DNA from: Verrucomicrobiota bacterium
GTDB taxonomy: Bacteria; Verrucomicrobiota; Verrucomicrobiia; Limisphaerales; JADLHS01
Assembly (NCBI GenBank): GCA_004297495.1
Contig: SCTL01000262.1
Span: forward strand, 1-11,918
DNA: 11,918 nucleotides
Reading direction: 5' to 3'
Under the pieces are notes generated by a model. The model saw only the letters and a program-made list of their open reading frames with translations, was not told where the DNA came from and did not search any database. A program made the translations under genes and the position numbers. This document shows, piece after piece, positions 1 to 5,595 of the stretch. Numbering within the stretch: position 1 is the stretch's first letter; the number at the start of each line of letters is the position of its first letter.

Positions 1-535
1 AAAGAATTTTTGTCCGCGCGAGATAGTTCGGATCATCGGAGCGCAGTTTCCAGCCCTTCTTCAACAGCCAGTCCGGTTGCCCGCCGTTTCTGACTTCGCC
101 GTGGCACCACGGGCCGCAACGGATGATTGTTTTCAAGCCGGCTTCATCGCAAAGCTGAACGAAGCGCCGCAGATCACGACGCTCAGACCAGTCAAACTGC
201 CCTTCGCTCTCCTCGTGATGAATCCAGAAGACGTAGGTGGCCACGATGTCAATGCCGCCCGATTTCATCTTCAACAATTCCTCGCGCCACTCGTTCGCCG
301 GATAGCGCGAGAAATGAAATTCACCCATGACCGGCGTCCAGGGTTTGCCGTTGAGCAGCAGACTTTGACTGTCGAGAGCGAGAGTTGAACCATCCGGGCG
401 GCGCGCTGTGCCCATCTTGAATCCATCCGCGCTCGGCGAAAGCGGCGGCGAGGCGACCGTGACCACCAGCGATTCCGCCTCGGAGCACACGAGACCACCG
501 AGTAGCAGCAAGCTGGTCGGGATTATTCTTTTCAC
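1..535 (-). CDS. Exported glycoside hydrolase family 35 beta-galactosidase, N-terminal part (runs off the left edge)
   Basis: Reading the minus strand gives 178 codons open to the window edge. A basic start (VKRII), a hydrophobic run to about residue 16 and a likely cleavage near CSEA (17-20) look like a Sec signal peptide. From about residue 58 the start of a GH35 TIM barrel is clear: LLLNGKPW, then GEFHFSRYPANEW (71-83), GGIDIVATYVFW (93-104), and GPWCHGEVRNGGQPDWL (141-157). The last matches the family's GPY..AEW..GG.P.WL block, with conserved Glu147. The catalytic pair (the QxENEY acid/base and the later nucleophile) lies outside the window, so activity cannot be judged. GH35 enzymes remove terminal beta-galactose, for example from pectic galactan side chains. 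The start is a GTG at 535; an in-frame GTG at 562 directly follows a stop and is the alternative. Neither has a clear ribosome site. The gene is divergent from the acetylesterase at 653, suggesting a shared pectin role (inference). Confidence 0.85.
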   Translation of the reverse strand, partial: MKRIIPTSLLLLGGLVCSEAESLVVTVASPPLSPSADGFKMGTARRPDGSTLALDSQSLLLNGKPWTPVMGEFHFSRYPANEWREELLKMKSGGIDIVATYVFWIHHEESEGQFDWSERRDLRRFVQLCDEAGLKTIIRCGPWCHGEVRNGGQPDWLLKKGWKLRSDDPNYLARTKIL

Positions 536-652
536 AAAATTGTTGTGGGCGAAATTCGTCACAGGCTAGAAGCGATTTCAAGCCGAGGCTATCGCCAATT
601 TTGGTGTCTAACCTGCCCTTGCCAGCCGTCGCCAGCGTGACAATCATCGGTC
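536..652. promoter_or_regulatory. Divergent intergenic region between the GH35 gene and the double acetylesterase
   Basis: These 117 bases lie between two divergently read exported-enzyme genes and must hold promoters for both, possibly with a shared operator. I could not find a convincing -35/-10 pair. A TAACCTGCCC string at 609-618 resembles the sequences around the better promoter candidates upstream of ilvN (TAGCTTGCCC) and livJ (TAGCCTGCC), but no TTGA-like hexamer sits about 17 bases before it. No clear inverted repeat marks an operator. Confidence 0.3.
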
Positions 653-2302
653 ATGCACCTGCCCGGTCGTGTCATCGCGAACTTGTTGTTTGTCGGCTTG
701 GTTTCTGCCCAGGCGCAGGATTTGCCGGTCGCCCCCGCGCCCGATCTCGCCACCAATCCGCCTGCCGCCACGACGCGCCTCCATCCCGCGTTGCCGAGCA
801 TTTTCATCGCGAGCGATTCCACCGCCGCGCGCGGTGCCGGCGCGAATCAACAAGGCTGGGGCGTGCCGTTCGCAAAATATTTTGACCCGACGAAAGTGAA
901 CGTCGTGAATCGCGCGCGCGGCGGGCGCAGCAGCCGCACGTTCATCACGGAAGGTTTGTGGGATCAACTACTCGCCGACGTGAAGACCAACGACATCGTG
1001 CTGATTCAGTTTGGCCACAACGACGCCGGGCAAATCAACGATGCGTCGCGCGCGCGCGGTTCGATTCCTGGTTTGGGCGAGGAGACGAAGGAAATTGACA
1101 ACCAGGTCACGAAGAAACACGAAGTCGTCCACACGTTCGGCTGGTACATCCGCAAGATGATCGCGGACACGAGAGCGAAAGGCGCGCGGCCCATCGTGCT
1201 CTCGCTGACCGTCCGCAACATCTGGCGCGACGGCCAGATCGAGCGCGGCTCGGGCAGTTACAGCCTGTGGCTCGCGGAGTCGGCAAAGGCGGCGGGCGTG
1301 CCGTTCGTTGAGCTGACGCAACTCGTCGCCGACAAACTCGAACCGCTCGGCGAGACCAACGTGACCGCGCTGTACCCGAAAGATCACACGCACTTCAATG
1401 CCGAGGGCGCGGACATTCACGCGCAGTTCGCCGTCATCGGCTTGAAAAATCTTGAAGGCAAACCGGTGGACAAATTTCTCTCTGCCGCCGGCAAAGAGCT
1501 TGGCGAGAGACGCGAAGAACGCGATGTCACCGCGCCGCGCGTCGGCCCGGTGCATCCCGGTTTCAACAAATCGCTGCCGACGCTCTGGCTCATCGGTGAT
1601 TCGACGGTGAAGAACGGACGCGGCGACGGTGGCGGCGGCTTGTGGGGTTGGGGCGATCCCATCGCGGCGTATTTCGACAAGACGAAGATCAACGTCGAGA
1701 ACCAGGCGCTCGGCGGGACGAGCAGCCGTTCGTTTCTCACGACGAAGTTGTGGGAAGCTGTGCGCGCGCAGATCAAGCCCGGCGATTTCGTCATCATGCA
1801 GTTCGGCCACAACGACGGCGGCGGCGCTTACGGCGACAACCGCGCGCGCAGATCCATCAACGGCAGCGGCGATGAAACCGTCGAGGTCACGCTCGCAACC
1901 GGCGCGAAGGAAATCGTTCACACTTACGTCTGGTATCTGCGCCAATACATCGCTGACACGAAAGCCGCGGGCGGCACGCCGATTGTTTGCTCGCTGATTC
2001 CGCGCAACGATTGGACCGACGGCAAAGTTCGTCGCGCCGGAAATTCCCACGGCAAGTGGGCGAAGGAAGCCGCCGAAACGAGCGGCACGTTCTTCATTGA
2101 TCTCAACAACTTGATCGCGGATCGCTACGACAAACTTGGCCAGGACGCAGTGAAACCATTCTTCCCCACGGAGCACACGCACACCGGCTGGGACGGCGCG
2201 GTTATGAATGCAGAGTGCGTCGTCGAAGGCATCAAGAATTTGAAGGACGGCAAGCTGGGAAGTTTTCTCCTGCCGAACCCCGAGCCGCCGAAGAAGCCCT
2301 GA
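653..2302 (+). CDS. Exported tandem-domain SGNH (CE12-type) rhamnogalacturonan acetylesterase
   Basis: 549 residues. A signal peptide (about 1-21, LLFVGLVSAQAQ) is followed by two homologous SGNH-hydrolase domains. Domain 1 (about 45-275) has IASDSTA (Ser56), GG at 90-91, GHND (121-124) and DHTH (Asp244/His247). Domain 2 (about 308-535) has IGDST (Ser317), GG at 354-355, GHND (385-388) and EHTH (507-510). The halves also share a block of the form VVHTFGWYIRK / IVHTYVWYLRQ (about 158-168 and 422-432). This arrangement of motifs, with D-x-x-H at the end, is that of rhamnogalacturonan acetylesterases, which strip O-acetyl groups from pectin backbones. Family members usually have one domain (about 230-250 residues), so this is an internal duplication or fusion. 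In domain 2 the catalytic Asp position holds Glu507. Ser, Gly, Asn and His are otherwise kept in both domains. A proline-rich tail (PNPEPPKKP) ends the protein. Substrate specificity within acetyl-xylan/RG esterases is inferred, not proven. Confidence 0.9.
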   Translation: MHLPGRVIANLLFVGLVSAQAQDLPVAPAPDLATNPPAATTRLHPALPSIFIASDSTAARGAGANQQGWGVPFAKYFDPTKVNVVNRARGGRSSRTFITEGLWDQLLADVKTNDIVLIQFGHNDAGQINDASRARGSIPGLGEETKEIDNQVTKKHEVVHTFGWYIRKMIADTRAKGARPIVLSLTVRNIWRDGQIERGSGSYSLWLAESAKAAGVPFVELTQLVADKLEPLGETNVTALYPKDHTHFNAEGADIHAQFAVIGLKNLEGKPVDKFLSAAGKELGERREERDVTAPRVGPVHPGFNKSLPTLWLIGDSTVKNGRGDGGGGLWGWGDPIAAYFDKTKINVENQALGGTSSRSFLTTKLWEAVRAQIKPGDFVIMQFGHNDGGGAYGDNRARRSINGSGDETVEVTLATGAKEIVHTYVWYLRQYIADTKAAGGTPIVCSLIPRNDWTDGKVRRAGNSHGKWAKEAAETSGTFFIDLNNLIADRYDKLGQDAVKPFFPTEHTHTGWDGAVMNAECVVEGIKNLKDGKLGSFLLPNPEPPKKP

Positions 2303-2338
2303 TCCCGTCGCGCTGATCGTTCGGCCTGAATTTGCAAA

Positions 2339-2367
2339 TTGACCCTCCCGCGCTGGATTGTTAGCTT
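2339..2367 (+). promoter_or_regulatory. Candidate sigma70-type promoter for ilvN-ilvC
   Basis: TTGACC (2339-2344) and TAGCTT (2362-2367) are separated by exactly 17 bases in the short gap between the acetylesterase gene and ilvN. The -35 matches consensus in five of six positions, while the -10 keeps only the first T, the A and the last T. Transcription would begin near 2374, giving a leader of about 17 bases. A very similar pair precedes livJ. Placement is by eye only. Confidence 0.4.
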
Positions 2368-2372
2368 GCCCG

Positions 2373-2386
2373 CCCTGTTTTCAGGG
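2373..2386 (+). promoter_or_regulatory. Small leader hairpin overlapping the ilvN ribosome binding site
   Basis: CCCTG (2373-2377) pairs with CAGGG (2382-2386) around a TTTT loop, followed by four more T and then the ilvN ATG at 2391. The AGGG that would serve as Shine-Dalgarno is the 3' arm of the stem, so the hairpin could hide it. The stem is only five pairs, so the effect may be mild. No leucine- or valine-rich leader peptide is visible, so classic attenuation is not indicated. Confidence 0.35.
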
Positions 2387-2390
2387 TTTT

Positions 2391-2864
2391 ATGCGACACA
2401 CGATCTCGGTGCTGGTGGAAAATAAATTCGGCGTGCTCACGCGCGTGGCCGGCCTGTTCAGCGGGCGCGGCTACAACATTGACTCGCTCAACGTCGCGCC
2501 CACGCATGACCCCTCGGCCTCGCGCATGACCATCGTCACGCACGGCGACGAGTCCACGCTGGAACAAATCGTCAAGCAGCTCAACAAACTGCCCGACGTG
2601 CTCAAGGTGCAGGATTTTCGCGAGAACGAATATGTGGATCGGGAACTCGTGCTGGTGAAGGTTTCCGTGGATGCCAAGGCTCGCGCCGAGGTGATGCAGA
2701 TCACCGACATCTTTCGCGCGAAGATCGTGGACGTGCAGCCGAAGACGTTGACCATCGAAATCACCGGCAACGAAAGCAAGGTCGAGAAGTTCGTCAACTT
2801 GATGAACACGTTCGGCATTGTCGAACTGACGCGCACCGGGAAAGTCGCGATGCCGAGAAAATAG
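2391..2864 (+). CDS. ilvN: Acetolactate synthase small (regulatory) subunit
   Basis: 157 residues, close to the roughly 160 of E. coli IlvH. It starts MRHTISVLVENKFGVLTRV and continues with LFSGRGYNIDSLNV, the N-terminal ACT domain (about 1-75) that binds the feedback inhibitor valine. Gly14 and Asn29, positions linked to valine sensitivity in E. coli IlvH, are both present, so feedback control is likely retained. The second half (about 82-157, from RELVLVKV to GIVELTRTGKVA) is the ALS small-subunit C-terminal domain. The protein activates and regulates the catalytic subunit IlvB, which condenses pyruvate to acetolactate in valine, leucine and isoleucine synthesis. The ATG at 2391 is preferred to an upstream TTG at 2358, because homologues begin exactly with M-R-[HR]-x-I-S-V-L and an AGGG lies four bases upstream. 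ilvC follows 82 bases later. The large subunit gene is not in the window, which is less usual because ilvB normally sits directly upstream. Confidence 0.95.
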   Translation: MRHTISVLVENKFGVLTRVAGLFSGRGYNIDSLNVAPTHDPSASRMTIVTHGDESTLEQIVKQLNKLPDVLKVQDFRENEYVDRELVLVKVSVDAKARAEVMQITDIFRAKIVDVQPKTLTIEITGNESKVEKFVNLMNTFGIVELTRTGKVAMPRK

Positions 2865-2868
2865 CAGA

Positions 2869-2943
2869 TTAAGATTACGATTAAGATTAAGAGTAAGAAC
2901 CGAAACAACTCTCAACCCTCAACCTTCAACTCTCAACTCACCG
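2869..2943 (+). repeat. Simple-sequence filler between ilvN and ilvC
   Basis: The gap has two low-complexity halves. 2869-2896 is a purine-rich series of GATTAAG-like units (gattaagattacgattaag, then gattaagag). 2908-2940 is a pyrimidine-rich series of CTCAAC units (ctctcaaccctcaacc, then ttcaactctcaactca). It contains neither a clear ribosome site close to the ilvC ATG nor a promoter. It may be slippage-expanded spacer within the ilvNC transcript. Confidence 0.6.
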
Positions 2944-2946
2944 ACT

Positions 2947-3972
2947 ATGTCCGCCAAAGTTTACACTGAAAAAGACGCCAACCTCGCCATCCTGCAACGC
3001 AAGACGCTCGCCGTGCTCGGCTTCGGCTCGCAAGGCCACGCCCACGCGTTGAACCTCAAGGACAGCGGATGCAAAGTCATCATCGGCCTTTACGAAGGCA
3101 GCAAGTCCATCCCGGTCGCGCGCGAAAAGGGTTTCAAGGTCGTCACCACCGCCGAAGCCGTGAAGCAGGCCGACGTGATCTTCGTGGCGATTCCCGATAC
3201 GAAGCAGCCGACAGTTTACAAACGCGACATCGAGCCGAACCTGAAGCCCGGCAAGACGCTGCTGTTCTCGCACGGCTTCGCGATTCATTTCAAGACCATC
3301 AAGCCGCCGAAAAATGTGGACGTGATCCTCGTCGCGCCGAAAGGCCCGGGCCACATCGTGCGCCGCCAATACGTCGAAGGCAAAGGCGTGCCGGCGCTCA
3401 TCGGCGTTTATCAAAATCCCAGCGGCAAGGCGAAGCACGTGGCGCTGGCTTGGGCAAAAGGCATCGGCGGCGCGCGCGCGGGCGTGCTCGAAACCAGTTT
3501 CAAGGAAGAGACCGAAACGGATTTGTTCGGCGAACAGACGGTGCTCTGTGGCGGCGCGAGCGCGCTGGTGCAGGCGGGCTTCGAGACGCTCGTCGAAGCC
3601 GGTTACTCGCCGGAGATGGCTTACTTCGAGTGCCTGCACGAGTTGAAGCTCATCGTGGACTTGATGAACGAAGCCGGCATCAGCGGCATGAGATTCTCCG
3701 TTTCCGAGACCGCGAAGTGGGGCGACGTGAGCGTCGGCCCGAAGATCATTGACGCCAGCGTGAAGAAGCGCATGAAGGCGGCGCTGAAAGATATTCAGTC
3801 CGGCAAGTTCGCGCGGAACTGGGTGAAGGAATATCAAGGCGGCTACAAGCGTTACAACGCGCTGCTCAAGAAGGGCGAGAATCATCCCATCGAAAAAACG
3901 GGCGCGCGCTTGCGCGCGATGATGCCGTGGATGAAGAAGCGTGCGATCAAGGGCGCGCAGGCCGCTTACTAA
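2947..3972 (+). CDS. ilvC: Ketol-acid reductoisomerase (class I)
   Basis: 341 residues, the usual length of short class I enzymes. It converts acetolactate or acetohydroxybutyrate to the dihydroxy acid in branched-chain amino acid synthesis, using Mg2+ and a nicotinamide cofactor. The Rossmann motif GFGSQGHAHALNLKDSG starts at residue 25. Expected active-site residues are in place: His109 (SHG), Lys132 (APKGPG), Asp192 and Glu196 (TDLFGEQ), Glu228 and Glu232 (FECLHEL) and Ser253 (SVSETA). The helical knotted C-terminal domain runs from about 185 to 330. The cofactor-phosphate loop reads LYEGSKS (48-54). Class I enzymes commonly have R-P or similar at the Y-E positions; the Glu here is of interest, but Ser and Lys that can contact the NADPH phosphate are kept. 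It follows ilvN in the same direction and is closed by a strong terminator 22 bases downstream, so ilvNC is probably one transcript. Confidence 0.98.
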   Translation: MSAKVYTEKDANLAILQRKTLAVLGFGSQGHAHALNLKDSGCKVIIGLYEGSKSIPVAREKGFKVVTTAEAVKQADVIFVAIPDTKQPTVYKRDIEPNLKPGKTLLFSHGFAIHFKTIKPPKNVDVILVAPKGPGHIVRRQYVEGKGVPALIGVYQNPSGKAKHVALAWAKGIGGARAGVLETSFKEETETDLFGEQTVLCGGASALVQAGFETLVEAGYSPEMAYFECLHELKLIVDLMNEAGISGMRFSVSETAKWGDVSVGPKIIDASVKKRMKAALKDIQSGKFARNWVKEYQGGYKRYNALLKKGENHPIEKTGARLRAMMPWMKKRAIKGAQAAY

Positions 3973-3993
3973 GGCGCGGAATTTGAATCAGCG

Positions 3994-4031
3994 AACGCCG
4001 GCGGACTTGAAAAGTCCGCCGGCGTTTTGCT
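3994..4031 (+). terminator. Rho-independent terminator after ilvC
   Basis: A perfect 15-pair stem (3994-4008 with 4012-4026, core GCCGGCGGACTT) closes a three-base loop and is followed by a T-rich run (TTTTGCTTT). It begins 22 bases after the ilvC stop and is the clearest terminator in the window. It separates the ilv transcript from the downstream gene. Confidence 0.93.
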
Positions 4032-4084
4032 TTGCGGAAACTTCGCGCAGCCGCCGGTGTTTCATGGAGAGAAATGAACTGCCT

Positions 4085-4492
4085 ATGAAACTCCGAAGAA
4101 TTGAAATCCTCGTCGCGCTCCTTGTCGCGTTGGCCGGACTGGAGAGTTTTGCGAGCCAACGAGCGGAGAACAACAATCCGTATCGCTTGATCGGCGACCG
4201 CAACCTGTTTCGTTTGCAACCCGCCGTGGCGCACGTTGAACCGCCGCCGCCGTTGGCCAGGATTCTTTTGCAAGGCGTCACCAGCAGTTTGGGGCGACGC
4301 TACGCGTTGTTGTTGGTGACCGCGCCGGGCAGCCAGCAATCAACCGCGCGTCCCGAAGCCTTCGTCCTTGCCGAGGGTGAGAGCGCAGGAGGCGTTGCGT
4401 TGCTTCAAGTGGAAGAAAAATCCGGCAAGGTTCGCGTGAACAATTGCGGCGTCGAGCAGACACTGGAACTCCACGCGGAATCAGCCCGTTGA
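4085..4492 (+). CDS. Small exported protein of unknown function, GspC/PilP-like pattern
   Basis: 135 residues. An N-terminal signal sequence or membrane anchor (MKLRRIEILVALLVALAGLESFA) is followed by NPYRLIGDRNLFRLQ (31-45), a proline stretch (PPPP, 53-56) and a small beta-rich domain. The beta-strand pattern (ARILLQGV, RYALLLV, FVLAEGE, VALLQVEEKSGKVRV) looks like the homology region of type II secretion GspC or the pilus lipoprotein PilP: DRNLF, then L.L.G, then a repeat of the form '..GD...G..V..I....V.V'. This is inference from pattern only. No secretion or pilus genes lie nearby, so the partner is unknown. The start at 4085 is chosen because it begins the signal peptide; an in-frame ATG at 4064 would add seven residues. 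A GGAGA at 4067-4071 is somewhat far from 4085. The gene follows the ilvC terminator, so it must have its own promoter, which I could not place. Confidence 0.7.
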   Translation: MKLRRIEILVALLVALAGLESFASQRAENNNPYRLIGDRNLFRLQPAVAHVEPPPPLARILLQGVTSSLGRRYALLLVTAPGSQQSTARPEAFVLAEGESAGGVALLQVEEKSGKVRVNNCGVEQTLELHAESAR

Positions 4493-4578
4493 TCTTCGGA
4501 TAAGTGAATACCTCGTGGGTTGAGGTCACGACCCCGGCTTGCAATCGCGTTTCGTAATTCGTAAATCATACCGTGGAT

Positions 4579-4968
4579 ATGAGCTTTTACGACAAGTTGA
4601 AATTCGACTCGAACGGATTGATCCCCGCGATCATCCAGGAACAAAAGAGCGGGCGCGTGGTGATGATGGCGTGGATGAATCGTGCCTCGCTCGAAGCCAC
4701 CATCAAGACCGGCAAGACACATTTCTGGAGCCGTTCGCGGCAAAAATTCTGGATGAAGGGCGAGGAAAGCGGCAACACGCAGACCGTAAAGGACGTGGCG
4801 TTCGATTGCGACGGCGATTGTCTGCTGATTCAGGTGGAGCAAAACGGCCCGGCGTGTCACGAGGGTTACCAGTCGTGTTTCTTCCGTTCCATCGAAGGCA
4901 AAGGCGAGACGTTCAAAACGACCGAGCCGCAGTTGCTCACGCCGGAACAGATGTACAAAAAGAAGTAG
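4579..4968 (+). CDS. hisI: Phosphoribosyl-AMP cyclohydrolase
   Basis: 129 residues. It opens the adenine ring of phosphoribosyl-AMP in the third step of histidine synthesis, as a cytosolic zinc- and magnesium-dependent homodimer. Family signatures in ATG numbering are: VVMMAWMN (27-34), THFWSRSRQKFWMKGEESGN (47-66), the metal-binding FDCDGDC (75-81, with Asp76, Asp78, Asp80 and zinc ligand Cys77), and GPACHEGYQSCFF (90-102, zinc ligands Cys93 and Cys100). It is the stand-alone form; no HisE (pyrophosphohydrolase) domain is fused at the C-terminus. No other histidine gene is present, so it sits outside a his operon. The ATG at 4579 is preferred; an in-frame GTG at 4573 would add two residues. 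No ribosome site is obvious. A possible TTGCAA-N17-TAAATC (4539-4567) would start transcription almost at the start codon, giving a leaderless mRNA (weak). Confidence 0.96.
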   Translation: MSFYDKLKFDSNGLIPAIIQEQKSGRVVMMAWMNRASLEATIKTGKTHFWSRSRQKFWMKGEESGNTQTVKDVAFDCDGDCLLIQVEQNGPACHEGYQSCFFRSIEGKGETFKTTEPQLLTPEQMYKKK

Positions 4969-4974
4969 TCAATG

Positions 4975-5049
4975 GCCGCAAAAGAACGCAAGGAACGCAA
5001 AGATTCAAGGCACAGACTTTTCTCTGCGTTCTTTGCGTTCTCTCGCGGC
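4975..5049. repeat. Palindromic intergenic repeat downstream of hisI
   Basis: Two 29-base arms (4975-5003 and 5021-5049) form an imperfect inverted repeat with four mismatches, all A/G transitions that could still form G-U pairs in one strand. The loop is 17 bases. Each arm contains the direct repeat GAACGCAA / GAACGCAA (left) or the matching TGCGTTCTTTGCGTTC (right). The stem starts seven bases after the hisI stop and ends 12 bases before the next ATG. It could act as an mRNA stabiliser or weak terminator, but no T run follows. Its shape is that of a REP-like dispersed element. Confidence 0.8.
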
Positions 5050-5061
5050 TGAACCATTTCC

Positions 5062-5595
5062 ATGGACGATTCCGTTCCTTTCGCCAGCAACACGTACTGG
5101 CTCATGGTCGCGATCCTGGCTCTGTCGCGCGGCGCGGATTTTCTCAGCACGTGGGTCGCCACGCCGCATCTCGTCCTCGAAGGAAATCCCATCGCCAAGT
5201 GGCTTGGTTGGAAATGGGGCGCGGTGGTCAATGTGATTCTCGTCGCCGCGTTGTCGCGCTGGCCGTTGTCCGCCATCGTCGTCAGCACAGCCAGCCTGCT
5301 GGTGGCGGCGCGAAATTTTCAGTCCGCCTGGGTCATGCGCTCGATGGGTGAGGAAGCGTATCGCCTCTGGTACGCGCAGCGACTCACGGAAACTTCGCTG
5401 CGTTTGTATCTCGTGAGTCTGGCGGGCAACGCGTTGCTGACCGCCGCTGTGGGTGTGGCGTTGATTGTGTCGAGTGTGGATGGCGAGCGGGCGTTGATCG
5501 TGCCCTTTGGCATCGGCACGGGCGTGGTGGCGTACGCGATTGCGGTCGTCGTGTTCACGCTGCTGGCGCTCTGGCGCGGGCGGCGGCAACGTTAG
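5062..5595 (+). CDS. Multi-span membrane protein of unknown function
   Basis: 177 residues, with about five hydrophobic segments (near 11-30, 50-66, 68-84, 114-138 and 146-171). The first segment and following loop carry polar residues in a pattern S-R-G-A-D-x-x-S-T (22-30) and L-E-G-N-P-I-A-K (39-46). This is reminiscent of small membrane families with a D..sT....E.NP signature (DUF5658-like), but I cannot assign it. A long cytoplasmic-looking loop (about 86-112) is rich in R, E and Y, and the C-terminus is basic (WRGRRQR). The ATG at 5062 follows the palindromic repeat closely, without a clear ribosome site. The TAG stop lies inside the left end of the MITE-like element at 5593, so the present C-terminus may have been set by that insertion. 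It may be read through from hisI. Confidence 0.75.
   Translation: MDDSVPFASNTYWLMVAILALSRGADFLSTWVATPHLVLEGNPIAKWLGWKWGAVVNVILVAALSRWPLSAIVVSTASLLVAARNFQSAWVMRSMGEEAYRLWYAQRLTETSLRLYLVSLAGNALLTAAVGVALIVSSVDGERALIVPFGIGTGVVAYAIAVVVFTLLALWRGRRQR

Noticed and set aside
968..2182. 404-codon open frame on the minus strand opposite the double acetylesterase
   Set aside because: It is a frame shadow favoured by high GC; the product is Arg/Ala/Val-rich with no motif, while the plus strand shows full SGNH motifs throughout.
2358..2390. TTG start extending ilvN by 11 residues
   Set aside because: Homologues begin at the MRHTISV position and the AGGG site fits the ATG at 2391; the extension covers the leader hairpin and promoter region.
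2361..2915. 184-codon minus-strand frame opposite ilvN
   Set aside because: Antisense to a complete ilvN with all family motifs; no independent evidence.
2938..3885. 315-codon open frame on the minus strand opposite ilvC
   Set aside because: It lies antisense to a complete, highly conserved reductoisomerase and has low-complexity His/Arg/Ala/Leu composition with no domain.
4539..5351. 270-codon plus-strand frame overlapping hisI and the membrane protein gene
   Set aside because: It runs through hisI out of frame and across the palindromic repeat; the composition is arginine-rich and no motif is seen.
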